The notes below the pieces were generated by a model. That model saw only the letters and a list, made by a program, of their open reading frames with translations. It made no database searches and was not told the origin of the DNA. A stretch of DNA of 64,000 nt, taken from contig CACJWR010000003.1 in the NCBI GenBank assembly GCA_902596985.1, forward strand, positions 39,631 to 103,630, in the 5' to 3' direction. A program made the translations under genes and the position numbers. Positions 1 to 13,542 of the stretch are shown piece by piece; within the stretch, counting starts at the first letter, position 1; each line of letters starts with the position of its first letter. The stretch is from an uncultured Alphaproteobacteria bacterium (lineage in GTDB: Bacteria > Pseudomonadota > Alphaproteobacteria > Rhodobacterales > Rhodobacteraceae).

Positions 1-314
1 ATTATAATGCCGGTAAAAAAACCCCATCCAGCACTCACTCTTCCAGATGGAATGGGTCTCTCTGGTTGATTTATTGCATCGACATGACGGTCACACCAAT
101 CGTTTACAGCTTGGCTCATTCCACATACCAATGGTCCTGCAAGTAGAAGACCGGATAATATGAGTATAGTATTATTGCTATTTAAGGCGCCAACTGACAC
201 CACACCGCATAAAAAAGCCCACATAGGTGGAAACCAGGTAACAGGTTTTATAAGTTCAAGAAGCGATATCAAGCTAGGCGTACTGGTAAAATGAGTTTGA
301 TAGCTTTTAATCAC
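1..314 (-). CDS. bchG: Bacteriochlorophyll synthase BchG, 5' part only
   Basis: This gene runs off the left edge; about 104 N-terminal residues are present. The product is the membrane prenyltransferase that esterifies bacteriochlorophyllide with a geranylgeranyl or phytyl tail. The visible part has the family hallmark DRHVDAINQPERPIPSGR, whose two aspartates bind the Mg-prenyl diphosphate, preceded by a first membrane segment rich in P, W and F and by GPLVCGMSQAVNDW. I chose the GTG at 314 because AAGGAC lies 8 bases upstream. It begins 5 bases after the ppsR stop, so it is probably co-transcribed with ppsR. No ATG fits the N-terminus. Confidence 0.93.
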   Translation of the reverse strand, partial: MIKSYQTHFTSTPSLISLLELIKPVTWFPPMWAFLCGVVSVGALNSNNTILILSGLLLAGPLVCGMSQAVNDWCDRHVDAINQPERPIPSGRVSAGWGFFTGII

Positions 315-319
315 CGATC

Positions 320-1723
320 TTAGTCCTTAATATCCAAAAGATTATGTTTTCTGAGTTTCACATATAGGCTTTGACGCGACAGACTAAGTAGCTCAGCAGC
401 TGCTACTTTATTGTTATTTGTTAAATTTAGTGCGGTTTCTAAGCATATTCTTTCGGCAATATCTCCGGTTTGGGCTACTAACTCTTTCAACGGAGCACTT
501 CCTACCAATTTGGTGGTTGCCTCCCAGCTATGTTTCTCATTATCGTTTTGTTTCTCAAGCTCTACGTTTGAAAAGTCTCTTAAAATGAACCCATAAAAAT
601 CATCATCTTGATTTGATACCCAAGTCGATGAAATTGTGACAGGAATTTTTGATCCGAATGTTGTAATAAAATCAGTTGCATAGTTTCTAATCTTCCCAAG
701 TCTTTTCGAGTTATCAGTAAGAATTTTTAAATCAGTAGTATCATTTTTGAGAAAGTCGGAAAATGACTTGCCGACAACTTCATCAATATTTGGATTCTCT
801 GTGAGAATTAAAAAGCTCTCATTAGCATCAACTATTTTTCCTGCTTCATCAATAAAGACAAATGCATCTGAAGTTTTTTGATACAGGTCAGATAGATAAA
901 TTTTTTCTCTGGAATAGCTTGTTCTCTGACTTGATAAACTGGATAACCTTATTAGAGAATGGACACCGTTATTCGAACGAAAAAACGTACCCTTCAATTG
1001 TACTTCTTTATTAGTTTCTTTAACGTTTAGATTTAATGCTGTTGAAGGCGTGTTTTTATTTAATGTCTCAAGCTCGCTTAGAATGTCTAAGCTTATTCCT
1101 TGGTAAAATAAATCCTTTAACATTATTTGGTTTAAATCGGTTTTTTCTAAAATTGCCACAGCTTTTTGATTAAAATCAATAAGCTGACCTGCTTCATCAA
1201 CAATAATGAATGCGCTGCCACACTGTTCTAGTATTACTCGATATTTAGTGTCAAATGATCTATATCGGTCATATTCTCTCTCAAATTTTAATTGAGTTTT
1301 CATGAGTTCTTGTTGAGCCTGTGCTATCTGGGTCAGATCACGGCCAAAAAGTAGAATTTGGTTATTTACTCCAGTGGGATGGATAGAGTATTGAATTGGA
1401 AAGTCATCGCCACCATTTTTAATATGATTCAGCTGAATAATATCTTTCTCAATTTTTTCATTCTCGCCCGAAGATAAAGTTAGAATTTCTTCAAGTTTAA
1501 TCCCGCTCTCTTTTGTTATAAAATCTCGAATATTTCTAGTTCGCCAGTGCTCTATGTCACCTAAGTTTTTATTTTCAGTATTGTAAATAACTTCTAAAAT
1601 GAGGCCAGCTGTGTCAATTAAGAGTGATATATCTGATGCTCGCAAAATTACATCACCGAAAATGTCGGGGTTTAGTCTGACTATCTGATCAGCAGCTCTT
1701 ACTTTACTCTCTCTCTTGGTCAA
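320..1723 (-). CDS. ppsR: PpsR/CrtJ, redox-responsive repressor of photosynthesis genes
   Basis: This 467-residue protein has the full PpsR layout: an N-terminal PAS-like domain (about 1-125), a Q-rich helical linker (about 134-156), two PAS domains (about 160-265 and 280-390; both contain an IxDEAGxxxDxN signature) and a Fis-type helix-turn-helix (about 425-462, NNNKVAAAELLSLSRQSLY). PpsR represses bch, crt and light-harvesting genes under high oxygen. Only two cysteines are seen: C427 at the start of the DNA-binding region, matching the known reactive Cys, and C168 at the start of the middle PAS. No Cys is seen near residue 250, where Rhodobacter has the second redox Cys. Two PpsR boxes precede the gene. 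Confidence 0.95.
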   Translation of the reverse strand: MTKRESKVRAADQIVRLNPDIFGDVILRASDISLLIDTAGLILEVIYNTENKNLGDIEHWRTRNIRDFITKESGIKLEEILTLSSGENEKIEKDIIQLNHIKNGGDDFPIQYSIHPTGVNNQILLFGRDLTQIAQAQQELMKTQLKFEREYDRYRSFDTKYRVILEQCGSAFIIVDEAGQLIDFNQKAVAILEKTDLNQIMLKDLFYQGISLDILSELETLNKNTPSTALNLNVKETNKEVQLKGTFFRSNNGVHSLIRLSSLSSQRTSYSREKIYLSDLYQKTSDAFVFIDEAGKIVDANESFLILTENPNIDEVVGKSFSDFLKNDTTDLKILTDNSKRLGKIRNYATDFITTFGSKIPVTISSTWVSNQDDDFYGFILRDFSNVELEKQNDNEKHSWEATTKLVGSAPLKELVAQTGDIAERICLETALNLTNNNKVAAAELLSLSRQSLYVKLRKHNLLDIKD

Positions 1724-1760
1724 TGAAGGGATCTCTGACTTAGTATCAAATTTAATAAAA

Positions 1761-1789
1761 AGTGTAAGCTAAATTTGACATATTGTAAA
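1761..1789 (-). promoter_or_regulatory. Predicted sigma-70 promoter of ppsR
   Basis: Read on the minus strand there is TTTACA (1784-1789) as -35, a 17-base spacer, and TACACT (1761-1766) as -10, about 38 bases before the ppsR ATG. The -35 matches the consensus at five of six bases and the -10 at four. The -35 lies inside one PpsR box and the -10 overlaps the other. No transcript data are available. Confidence 0.6.
1763..1780. promoter_or_regulatory. PpsR box, proximal, upstream of ppsR
   Basis: A perfect TGT-N12-ACA operator (TGTAAGCTAAATTTGACA). It overlaps the predicted -10 element of ppsR and its centre lies 21 bases, two helical turns, from the next box, which suits the cooperative binding known for PpsR/CrtJ tetramers. 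Confidence 0.85.
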
Positions 1790-1801
1790 CAAATTTAGAC
1801 A
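1784..1801. promoter_or_regulatory. PpsR box, distal, upstream of ppsR
   Basis: A second perfect TGT-N12-ACA operator (TGTAAACAAATTTAGACA), containing the predicted -35 element of ppsR. With the box at 1763-1780 it predicts negative autoregulation of ppsR. Confidence 0.85.
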
Positions 1802-1835
1802 TATTTATCTTAAAAAGTTATTTAACCACTGAGCT

Positions 1836-2660
1836 TCAATTAACTTTCAGTAAATATTTTATTTCTTTAGGGCTCGGTTGGAATAAGTCGACGTCAAGGC
1901 ATGTCTTGGATAGCGTTTTGTGATGGGTTACAAAAGATCCTCCTGCCGCGATGGGTAATGCGAAATTCTTTCTAATTCGATCGGTAATTATGTTACTTTG
2001 ATTGACCATGGTTTCACTGCCAATTGAGACACCAATTAGCTGAAAATTGCCAAATTCTAAGAGTTTAAATAGATCTGATTCGCTATATCCAATAGCTATT
2101 TGGGCATTAAAGTTTTCTTTTTTCAATTTTAATGCAGCTAAGTAAGAACCAAAAGTATGATTTTCGCCTTCTAAGGTAAAAAGTAAAATTTTTGGTGCCG
2201 ATTTAAGGGTATCTTCAGGCTCAAGATATAGCGACTCCAGTTCTTGGCAAAGTAGCCTCAACTTGCTTACAGCTATAGTAACTTCGGAAAATGTCATTGT
2301 GTCTTGTTTCCATGAATCACCCAATTTTTCTGCAATAATTGGCGCTATTCCTTCAAAGAAAAATTGTACAGCCAGTCCATTATCTAGCTCTTTTCTGATC
2401 AACTTAATTGTGTGTTCGGGTTCATCAGTCACAAGAGAGTTAAAAAATGACGAAGTGAGGTCGGCACTATAAAATTTTTGGTCTATGTTTCCGTTAGCAA
2501 TTTCGCTAAGAGCTATTTTTGCCAGACTCTCAGGGTGTATACCTAAACCCCCTTGCCCAGAATAACTTAATCTACTGTGTATATCGTTATTCATATCGCT
2601 AGTTTGAGGCCTTAAGAGATAATAGTCAAGATTTCTATGTAATTTATTATTTACACACAC
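1836..2660 (-). CDS. ppaA: PpaA/AerR, cobalamin-binding antirepressor of photosynthesis genes
   Basis: This 274-residue protein is a PpaA/AerR-type B12-binding regulator that modulates PpsR/CrtJ. The C-terminal half has the corrinoid-binding pattern: ENHTFG with candidate cobalt-ligand H168 (ExHxxG), then GVSIGSE near 210 and IAAGGS near 239. The helical cap before it contains W117 in GDSWKQDTM. The family's LSYSGQGGLG segment is at residues 31-40. The long form starts at GTG 2660, with poor ribosome-binding-site spacing; an in-frame ATG at 2594 would give a form 22 residues shorter. The gene diverges from bchF and lies upstream of ppsR, the usual place. Confidence 0.9.
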   Translation of the reverse strand: MCVNNKLHRNLDYYLLRPQTSDMNNDIHSRLSYSGQGGLGIHPESLAKIALSEIANGNIDQKFYSADLTSSFFNSLVTDEPEHTIKLIRKELDNGLAVQFFFEGIAPIIAEKLGDSWKQDTMTFSEVTIAVSKLRLLCQELESLYLEPEDTLKSAPKILLFTLEGENHTFGSYLAALKLKKENFNAQIAIGYSESDLFKLLEFGNFQLIGVSIGSETMVNQSNIITDRIRKNFALPIAAGGSFVTHHKTLSKTCLDVDLFQPSPKEIKYLLKVN

Positions 2661-2717
2661 CTCGGTTCTTTCGATTGTTATTTTGTAGTGCAGTGAATGT
2701 GCTTGTTTTCCCTCTCG

Positions 2718-2735
2718 TGTAATCTTTTTTCAACA
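2718..2735. promoter_or_regulatory. PpsR box, upstream of ppaA and bchF
   Basis: A perfect TGT-N12-ACA operator (TGTAATCTTTTTTCAACA) in the divergent ppaA/bchF gap. It lies 41 bases, about four helical turns, centre to centre from the second box and could serve both directions. Confidence 0.8.
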
Positions 2736-2758
2736 AATAAAAAGATTTATTTAAAATA

Positions 2759-2776
2759 TGTAACTTTTTGTTGACA
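2759..2776. promoter_or_regulatory. PpsR box over the bchF promoter
   Basis: A perfect TGT-N12-ACA operator (TGTAACTTTTTGTTGACA). Its last six bases are exactly the consensus TTGACA -35 hexamer of the bchF promoter, so PpsR binding would directly block RNA polymerase. Confidence 0.87.
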
Positions 2777-2798
2777 CTTTGGATAGGTTCGCTACCAT
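2771..2798 (+). promoter_or_regulatory. Predicted sigma-70 promoter of the bchF superoperon
   Basis: A perfect -35 TTGACA (2771-2776), a 16-base spacer and a -10-like TACCAT (2793-2798, four of six matches) precede the bchF ATG by 40 bases. The perfect -35 with a weak -10 fits a regulated promoter. It is the only good promoter seen before the 15-kb run of plus-strand photosynthesis genes. Confidence 0.65.
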
Positions 2799-2838
2799 TT
2801 TTTAGTACGTAAAGCTTTATTTCAGAGGTCTCGTAAGT

Positions 2839-6122
<3,284 letters not shown>

Positions 6123-6133
<11 letters not shown>

Positions 6134-9100
6134 ATCATATAAAAAAGATCCGTATACACTATTAATGCTAACCTTAGATGCGCATTCTATTGGTTCAGTA
6201 GAACGAATAAAGAGCAGGTTTAGCAAAATTTATCCTGAGCTAGAGATAATTGTGCACGCAGCAGCATCCTGGGAAGAGGATCCAAGTAGTTTGCTTAAAG
6301 CAAAGGAGGATCTTGCAAGGGCAAATATGGTTCTTATCACTTTAGTTTTTTTGGAGGACCATATATCAGCAATCCTTCCAGATTTGAAAAAAGCCAGGGA
6401 AAAGTGTGATCTTATGCTTGGACTAGTCTCATCAAAAGAAATTGTGAATCTTACAAAAATGGGTGGCTTAGATATGTCTAAACCCTCCTCAGGAGTACTA
6501 AAGTTCTTGAAAAAACTAAGAGGAGATAAAAATAAAGTTACTGGTGGGGAAAAACAAATGGCTATTCTTCGCCAGATCCCGAAAGTCTTGAAATTTATAC
6601 CTGGAAAAGCTCAGGATTTGAGAGCCTATTTCCTATCCATGCAATATTGGTTAGCAGGATCTGAAGAAAATATTGAGAGTCTTTTTTGCTATTTATTGTC
6701 GAGATATAGCTCACTTCATAATAGTTCAAAGGTCGAGATTAAATCACCTGTTGAATACCCTGAAACAGGCCTCTATCATCCCGATATACCAAAGAAAATT
6801 ACTGAAAATATTTCAGAAATCCCTTTTGCAAAACACTCAATAGGTACTGTAGGTCTTCTTTTGATGAGGTCCTATGTTCTCTCTGGAGACACCGCACATT
6901 ATGATCAAGTTATAAGAAGTTTAGAAGCACAGGGTTTAAAGGTTATTCCAGCGTTTGCCGCAGGTTTAGATGCTAGGCCAGCAATAAATAAATATTTTGT
7001 GCAGAATGCTAAGGCATCAATCGACACATTTCTATCTTTGACAGGGTTTAGTTTGGTTGGCGGACCGGCATACAATAGTAGTAAAGCAGCGGAGGAAGCT
7101 TTAGCTGAGTTAGATGTACCCTATATTGCAGCGCATGCTATTGAGTTCCAGAACCTTAATCAGTGGGATAAAAGTGATAGTGGACTTAATCCAATAGAAA
7201 CGACTATTTTAGTGTCTTTACCAGAGTTAGACGGAGCAACTAACCCAACAGTTTTTGGAGGAAGATTGGGTGAAGAAGGAGGCTGTAGTTGTTGCGTGCA
7301 ATTAAGAACTGGTAACGAGAAAGCATTCGATATGGTTCCTTGTTATGAAAGGATAAAAAGCTTATCCGAAAAGGCTCGCAGACTAGTTAAACTTAAGAGA
7401 AAAGAAAATTCGGAAAAGAAAGTAGGAATTATTTTATATGGCTTCCCTCCCAATGCTGGTTCTATTGGAACTGCTGCTTACTTGAGTGTATTCGAGAGCT
7501 TATACAATGTACTAAAGTCAATGAAAAGCGAAGGTTACGAAATTGAACTTCCTAATTCTACTAACGATTTAAGAGAAGCCGTCTTAGATGGAAATTCATG
7601 CAAGTACGGTCAAGAAGCAAATGTAATTGAGCGTGTCGACAGTGCTGAAATAGTTGAAAATGAACCATATTTGAAGGAAATAGAGGAAGTATGGGGACCA
7701 GCTCCGGGAAAGATTCAATCAGATGGCACAGGTGTTTTCATTCTTGGGAAAAAGCTTGGTAACATAGTAGTGGGCATTCAGCCGACCTTTGGGTACGAAG
7801 GAGACCCAATGAGATTATTATTTGAAAAAGGCTTTGCTCCTACTCATGCTTTTTCTTCGTTTTATAGATGGATGCGAAATGGCTTTAAAGTTGATGCGTT
7901 TTTGCATTTTGGGATGCATGGTGCTTTGGAATTTATGCCAGGAAAAAAAGTTGGTTCTAGCTCAAAGTGTTGGCCCGATCGATTAATAGGTGATATTCCT
8001 AATATTTACCTATATGCAGCAAATAATCCTTCTGAGGCTTCACTAGCTAAGAGAAGAACAAATGCCGTTGTAATATCCCATCTTACTCCACCTCTTGCAA
8101 AAGCAGGTCTCTATAAAGGTCTTATTGAACTAAAAGAGAGTGTTATTCAATATCGAGAACTGGCTGATGATGATGGTAATAAGAAAAAACTAGAAAATCT
8201 TATAATTGATCAGGCTAAACTCGTTAATTTTAAAGGTTTTGATACCATCGAGAATTTATGGCTAAAAATAATAGAAAGCGAGGATGCTTTAATTCCCGAT
8301 GGGTTACATATTGTGGGCCGAGAGTTAAGCGAAGAAAAGCTAAAAGAGTATGATGGATATTTAAGAGAAAGTCATAATCATCAAGAAGTGGGCAAGCTTT
8401 TAGAGAAGTTAAAAAAGCAAACAGAAGTCGAAGGAATAATTAATGCCTTAAATGGCCAATTTATTAGGCCGGTTCCGGGGGGTGACTTGATTAGGTCGCC
8501 CGATATTGTTCCAACCGGACGAAATGTACATGCCTTTGATCCATTCAGAATGCCTTCTCTTTTTGCCATGAAAGAGGGAGAGCAGCAAGCAGAACTATTA
8601 TTGTCGAAGCACGAAACCTATCCTAATTCGGTCGCAATGGTTTTGTGGGGTTCAGACAATATAAAATCTGACGGACTATCTATAGCACAGGCAATGGCTC
8701 TAATGGGCGCTATGCCAAAGTTTGATGATTACGGAAGATTGTGTGGCGCAGAGCTTATTCCACTATCTGATCTTGGAAGGCCGCGGATAGATGTCTTGAT
8801 GACTCTCTCTGGCATTTTTAGAGACCTATTGCCATTACAGGTCAGAATGCTAGCTAGCGCTGCTTATAAGGCTTCTCTTGTAGAAGAACCCTTGGATATG
8901 AATTTTATCAGAGCAAATACTTTAAAACATCAAAAAGAGATGAACATTGGTATTAAGTCAGCTGCACTCAGAGTTTTTTCAAATGCGGAGGGTGCATATG
9001 GCTCAAATGTGAGTCACCTCATTGATACTTCTTCGTGGGATGATGAGGAGGAGCTGGCCGATACTTTTAACAATAGAAAAGGATTTGCCTATGGCTTGGA

Positions 9101-9698
9101 TGGGAAATGTACTAAACAGTCTGAACTACTTTCATCTGCTTTGAAAAAAGTCGATTTTGCTTATCAAAACTTAGAAAGTGTCGAATTGGGTGTAACAACA
9201 ATAGATCACTATTTTGATACACTTGGTGGAATAAGCAGAGCTGTAAAAAAAGCAAATGGAGGAGATGCAATCCCGGTTTATATAGGAGATCAAACCAGAG
9301 GTGATGCAGCAGTAAGGACCTTATCTGAGCAAATTAATTTAGAGACTAGAACTAGGTCATTGAACCCAAAATGGTTTGAGCCTCTTCTTCAACATGGTCA
9401 TGAAGGTGTTAGACAAATTGAAGCTCAAATTACCAACACATTAGGTTGGTCTGCGACCACCGGGCAAGTTGATCCTGATCTCTATGATCAACTTTCAGAA
9501 ACATTTGTTTTAGATGAGGAGATGAGAAGAAAGCTTTCGGAACTAAATCCTAAGGCCAGTCTTAGGGTGGCAAATAGACTGCTTGAAGCGCATGAAAGAG
9601 AGTATTGGCAACCAGATCAAAATACGCTTGATGCGTTAAGAAAAGGTGCTGATGAATTGGAAGATAAAGTTGAAGGTGTAGGCCTTGCAGCAGAATAA
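6123..9698 (+). CDS. bchH: Magnesium chelatase subunit H
   Basis: The porphyrin-binding large subunit (1191 residues) of Mg-protoporphyrin IX chelatase, close to the usual family length; the BchI and BchD ATPase partners are not in this window. Recognisable blocks include [14 protein letters not shown] near the start, GPAYNSS, the [17 protein letters not shown] region mid-protein and [10 protein letters not shown] / [13 protein letters not shown] toward the end. I start it at ATG 6123, with AAGG about nine bases upstream, because it restores the family N-terminus; a longer in-frame TTG (6060) would run deep into bchB. Confidence 0.95.
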
Positions 9699-10615
<917 letters not shown>

Positions 10616-10616
<1 letters not shown>

Positions 10617-11296
10617 TGCAGAATACTTATCTTGCTAAACGAGCAAGACTAGAGAATTATTTCAATGAAGTATCCAGTGATGCTTGGGATAAGCTTACGT
10701 CGAATGAACCTGTTTCCTTTGTACGCCAATTAGTTAGAGAAGGGCGTGAAAAAATGCAAGCAACAATAATCGAAAAGCTTCCCAAGGATTTAAGAGGTAC
10801 AAGAATATTGGATGCCGGATGTGGTACCGGGGTACTTTCACGGATGCTTGAGGAAAAAGGAGCAGAAGTTGTGGGCGTCGATATCTCTGAAAAATTGATA
10901 GAGGTAGCTAAAAACAGAAGTAGTTTAAATAAAAATATTGAATATTTCGCAGGAGATATGAAAGAACAAAGCTTTGGTAACTTTGATTATATAATTGCAA
11001 TGGATAGTTTGATTCACTATTCCACCGAAGATGTCATATCCTCGATAGCCGATTTTTCTAGTAGAGCAAATAATTCAGTTCTTTTTACTGTTATACCGAG
11101 CACCTTTTTTCTTAATTCAAAGTTGCTTTTAGGAAAATTTTTTCCAAAGTCTGAAAGATCGCCAGAAGTCGTTCCAATTGAGTGGGGTCAGTTAGAGCAA
11201 TTAGAAGCCCTGACGATAAATGCTTCTCTTACAAAAATCAAAAGAATAAAGAGCTTTTTTTATGTGTCAGAAGCATGGGAGTTGGCAAACAGATGA
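10616..11296 (+). CDS. bchM: Magnesium protoporphyrin IX O-methyltransferase BchM
   Basis: A 226-residue class-I SAM-dependent methyltransferase that makes Mg-protoporphyrin IX monomethyl ester, the substrate of AcsF encoded downstream. SAM motif I is ILDAGCGTGVLSRM (near residue 63) followed by VVGVDIS. The BchM-type N-terminus YFN and the IHY segment after the DxxI loop are present. I chose ATG 10616, which overlaps the bchL stop as TGATG, over a TTG one codon earlier. The 3' end overlaps lhaA by four bases. Confidence 0.94.
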
Positions 11297-12738
11297 TTAT
11301 GTCAAAAAAAATGATAAAAGAGCTAAGTAGTTCATTATTACCATTTTCTGATGCTGTGTCGAGCGAGCTACCAATGTCGAGTTTGCTAAGACTTTCTTTA
11401 TTTCAAGTATCTGTGGGAATAGCTACCGTCTTATTAGTTGGCACCCTTAATCGAGTAATGATTGTGGAGTTAGGTGTCATAGCTTCATTGGTAGCAACCA
11501 TGGTAGCTATTCCTATATTATTGGCTCCTTTGAGAGCTGTTTTGGGGTTTAAGTCTGATAATCATAAATCGCTTATTGGATGGAAGAGAATGCCTTATAT
11601 TTGGTATGGAACAATGTGGCAGTTTGGGGGGCTGGCAGTTATGCCATTTTCGATAATTGTTCTATCAGGTGATCAAACAGTCGGTCCATGGTGGGCTGGA
11701 CATATTTTAGTAGCTTTTTCATTTTTGGCTACAGGTATGGGCGCACATCTGACTCAAACGGCGGGATTAGCTTTAGCAGCTGACAGGGCAACAGATAAAA
11801 CAAGGTCGCAGGTTGTTGCACTTCTTTATGTTATGTTTCTTCTAGGGATGGGTCTGGCTGCCTTGACTTTTGGACTCCTGTTAGCAGATTTTACAAAGTT
11901 CAAATTAATTCAAGTTGTCCAGGGAGCGGCCGTTGTAACCCTTTTGCTGAATTTAGTTGCAATCTGGAGACAAGAAAAACTTATACCAGTAGAAAAGAAA
12001 AATATCTATAAGACTGAGGCTGGATTTATTCCCATAATGGGATTATTCCTTAAATCTCAGGGAGGGCGAGGTTTGCTATTAGTTGTATTCATCGGAACTT
12101 TAGGTCTCTCTATGCAAGATATCTTACTAGAACCATATGGTGGGGAAATATTGGGATTGAGTGTCGCAGCTACCACAAATCTTACTGGAGTATGGGTTTT
12201 TGGAGCTCTATTTGGATTGTTTTTAGCCTCTAGGTCCCTAAAGAGAAAAAAAGGAGGGCCAATTAAATCAATAGTTATTGCTCTCTTTACAGCTATTGGT
12301 GGGCTATGTTTCGTAATTATGTCTGATCCAATGAAATTAGCTTCACTTTATTTTTTTGGATCATTTTTAATTGGTTTGGGTACTGGTTTATTTGCAGTGT
12401 CGACTTTGATAATTGCAATGACCATACCTATTTCAAAGGGGACGGGACGTGGTCTTGTTCTCGGTTCATGGGGGGCAGCTCAGGCAATGGCCGCTGGCTT
12501 GGGCATAGGTTTAGGTGGAATTTTAAATGACATTTCTAGGTCAGTTGTTGGTTCGGAGGGCTTGAATTTAGTTGTCTCTTCTAACGCAGCATTTTCTTAT
12601 TTAGTTGTGTATCATTTAGAAATCTTCCTTCTATTTTTAACATTAGCTTTTTTGGGGCCTCTTTCTCAATACCTGTCTAGCCTTAGGCATGATGGTAAAA
12701 AATTGGGAAAATTTGGTTTTTCAGAAATGCCAACTTAA
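11293..12738 (+). CDS. lhaA: LhaA, light-harvesting 1 assembly protein (PucC/BCD family)
   Basis: A 481-residue membrane protein of the PucC/LhaA branch of the major facilitator superfamily, with about 12 predicted membrane segments. LhaA is needed for LH1 assembly around the reaction centre. Family marks include GTLNRVMIVELG after the first helix, WKRMPYIWYGTMWQFGGLA near helix 3 and QDILLEPYGGEILGLSV in the second half. The start is the ATG at 11293, overlapping the bchM stop as ATGA. It stands between bchM and puhA, the normal position of lhaA rather than pucC. Confidence 0.92.
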   Translation: MIMSKKMIKELSSSLLPFSDAVSSELPMSSLLRLSLFQVSVGIATVLLVGTLNRVMIVELGVIASLVATMVAIPILLAPLRAVLGFKSDNHKSLIGWKRMPYIWYGTMWQFGGLAVMPFSIIVLSGDQTVGPWWAGHILVAFSFLATGMGAHLTQTAGLALAADRATDKTRSQVVALLYVMFLLGMGLAALTFGLLLADFTKFKLIQVVQGAAVVTLLLNLVAIWRQEKLIPVEKKNIYKTEAGFIPIMGLFLKSQGGRGLLLVVFIGTLGLSMQDILLEPYGGEILGLSVAATTNLTGVWVFGALFGLFLASRSLKRKKGGPIKSIVIALFTAIGGLCFVIMSDPMKLASLYFFGSFLIGLGTGLFAVSTLIIAMTIPISKGTGRGLVLGSWGAAQAMAAGLGIGLGGILNDISRSVVGSEGLNLVVSSNAAFSYLVVYHLEIFLLFLTLAFLGPLSQYLSSLRHDGKKLGKFGFSEMPT

Positions 12739-12762
12739 CCATGAAAATCAGGAGAATATCAA

Positions 12763-13533
12763 ATGGAACCTTATAACGTAATATTTTTTGGGAATGTGGA
12801 TTTGGCACAAATTTCCCTCTATGCATTTTGGTTATTTTTTGCAGGCTTAGTTATATATTTGCAAAGAGAGAATATGAGAGAAGGGTATCCCTTAGAGAAT
12901 GAGGAGGGTGATCTTAGTGCTAATCAAGGACCCTATGGAGGTCCGTCAGAGACAAAGACATTTAAGCTGCCACACGGTAGGGGTAGCATTACTGTTCCAG
13001 AAAATGGAAAAGAAAAAAGAAAATTGTCTATTAAGAGGGAAAACATTGCAGGTGGAGCACCATTTTCGCCTACTGGAAATCCTATGACGGATGGCATAGG
13101 CGCCGCAGCTTGGGCTGAGCGAAGAGATGTTCCTGAACTGGATGGACATGGTAAGCCCAAGATAGTGCCCATGCGAACATTGAAAAAATACGAAGTATCA
13201 GCAGGAAAAGATCCACGAGGTATGAACGTTATATCGGCTGACAAAAAAATTGTCGGTAAAATTTCAGATCTTTGGGTGGATGCTCCAGAACAGCTTGTTA
13301 GATATCTTGAAATAGAGTTGAAAGATAAAACGTCATGCTTGTTACCCATGCCGCTAGCACTAATTCGGAGCGATGGAGTTCATGTAAACACTCTTTATGG
13401 GAAACATTTCCCAAAAGTGCCAAGAACAAAAGCTCAGACTAAAGTTACGATGTTAGAAGAGGATAAGATCTCTGCTTATTACAGTGGTGGCCAACTCTAT
13501 GCCTCTTATGACAGATTGGTATCTGCATTTTAG
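12763..13533 (+). CDS. puhA: Photosynthetic reaction centre H subunit
   Basis: The 256-residue H subunit of the type-II reaction centre. One N-terminal membrane helix (about 12-34) is followed by YLQRENMREGYPLE and then a cytoplasmic beta-rich domain with the conserved GNPMTDGIGAAAWAERRDVP and MRTLKKYEVSAGKDPRGM blocks. It caps the cytoplasmic face of L/M and steers proton delivery to QB. L, M and antenna genes (puf) are not in the window. An AGGAGA ribosome binding site precedes the ATG. Confidence 0.97.
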   Translation: MEPYNVIFFGNVDLAQISLYAFWLFFAGLVIYLQRENMREGYPLENEEGDLSANQGPYGGPSETKTFKLPHGRGSITVPENGKEKRKLSIKRENIAGGAPFSPTGNPMTDGIGAAAWAERRDVPELDGHGKPKIVPMRTLKKYEVSAGKDPRGMNVISADKKIVGKISDLWVDAPEQLVRYLEIELKDKTSCLLPMPLALIRSDGVHVNTLYGKHFPKVPRTKAQTKVTMLEEDKISAYYSGGQLYASYDRLVSAF

Positions 13534-13542
13534 GGAGAAGAA

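Noticed and set aside
12933..13349. 138-residue minus-strand frame
   Set aside because: Antisense to puhA, which is well conserved; composition follows the puhA codons.
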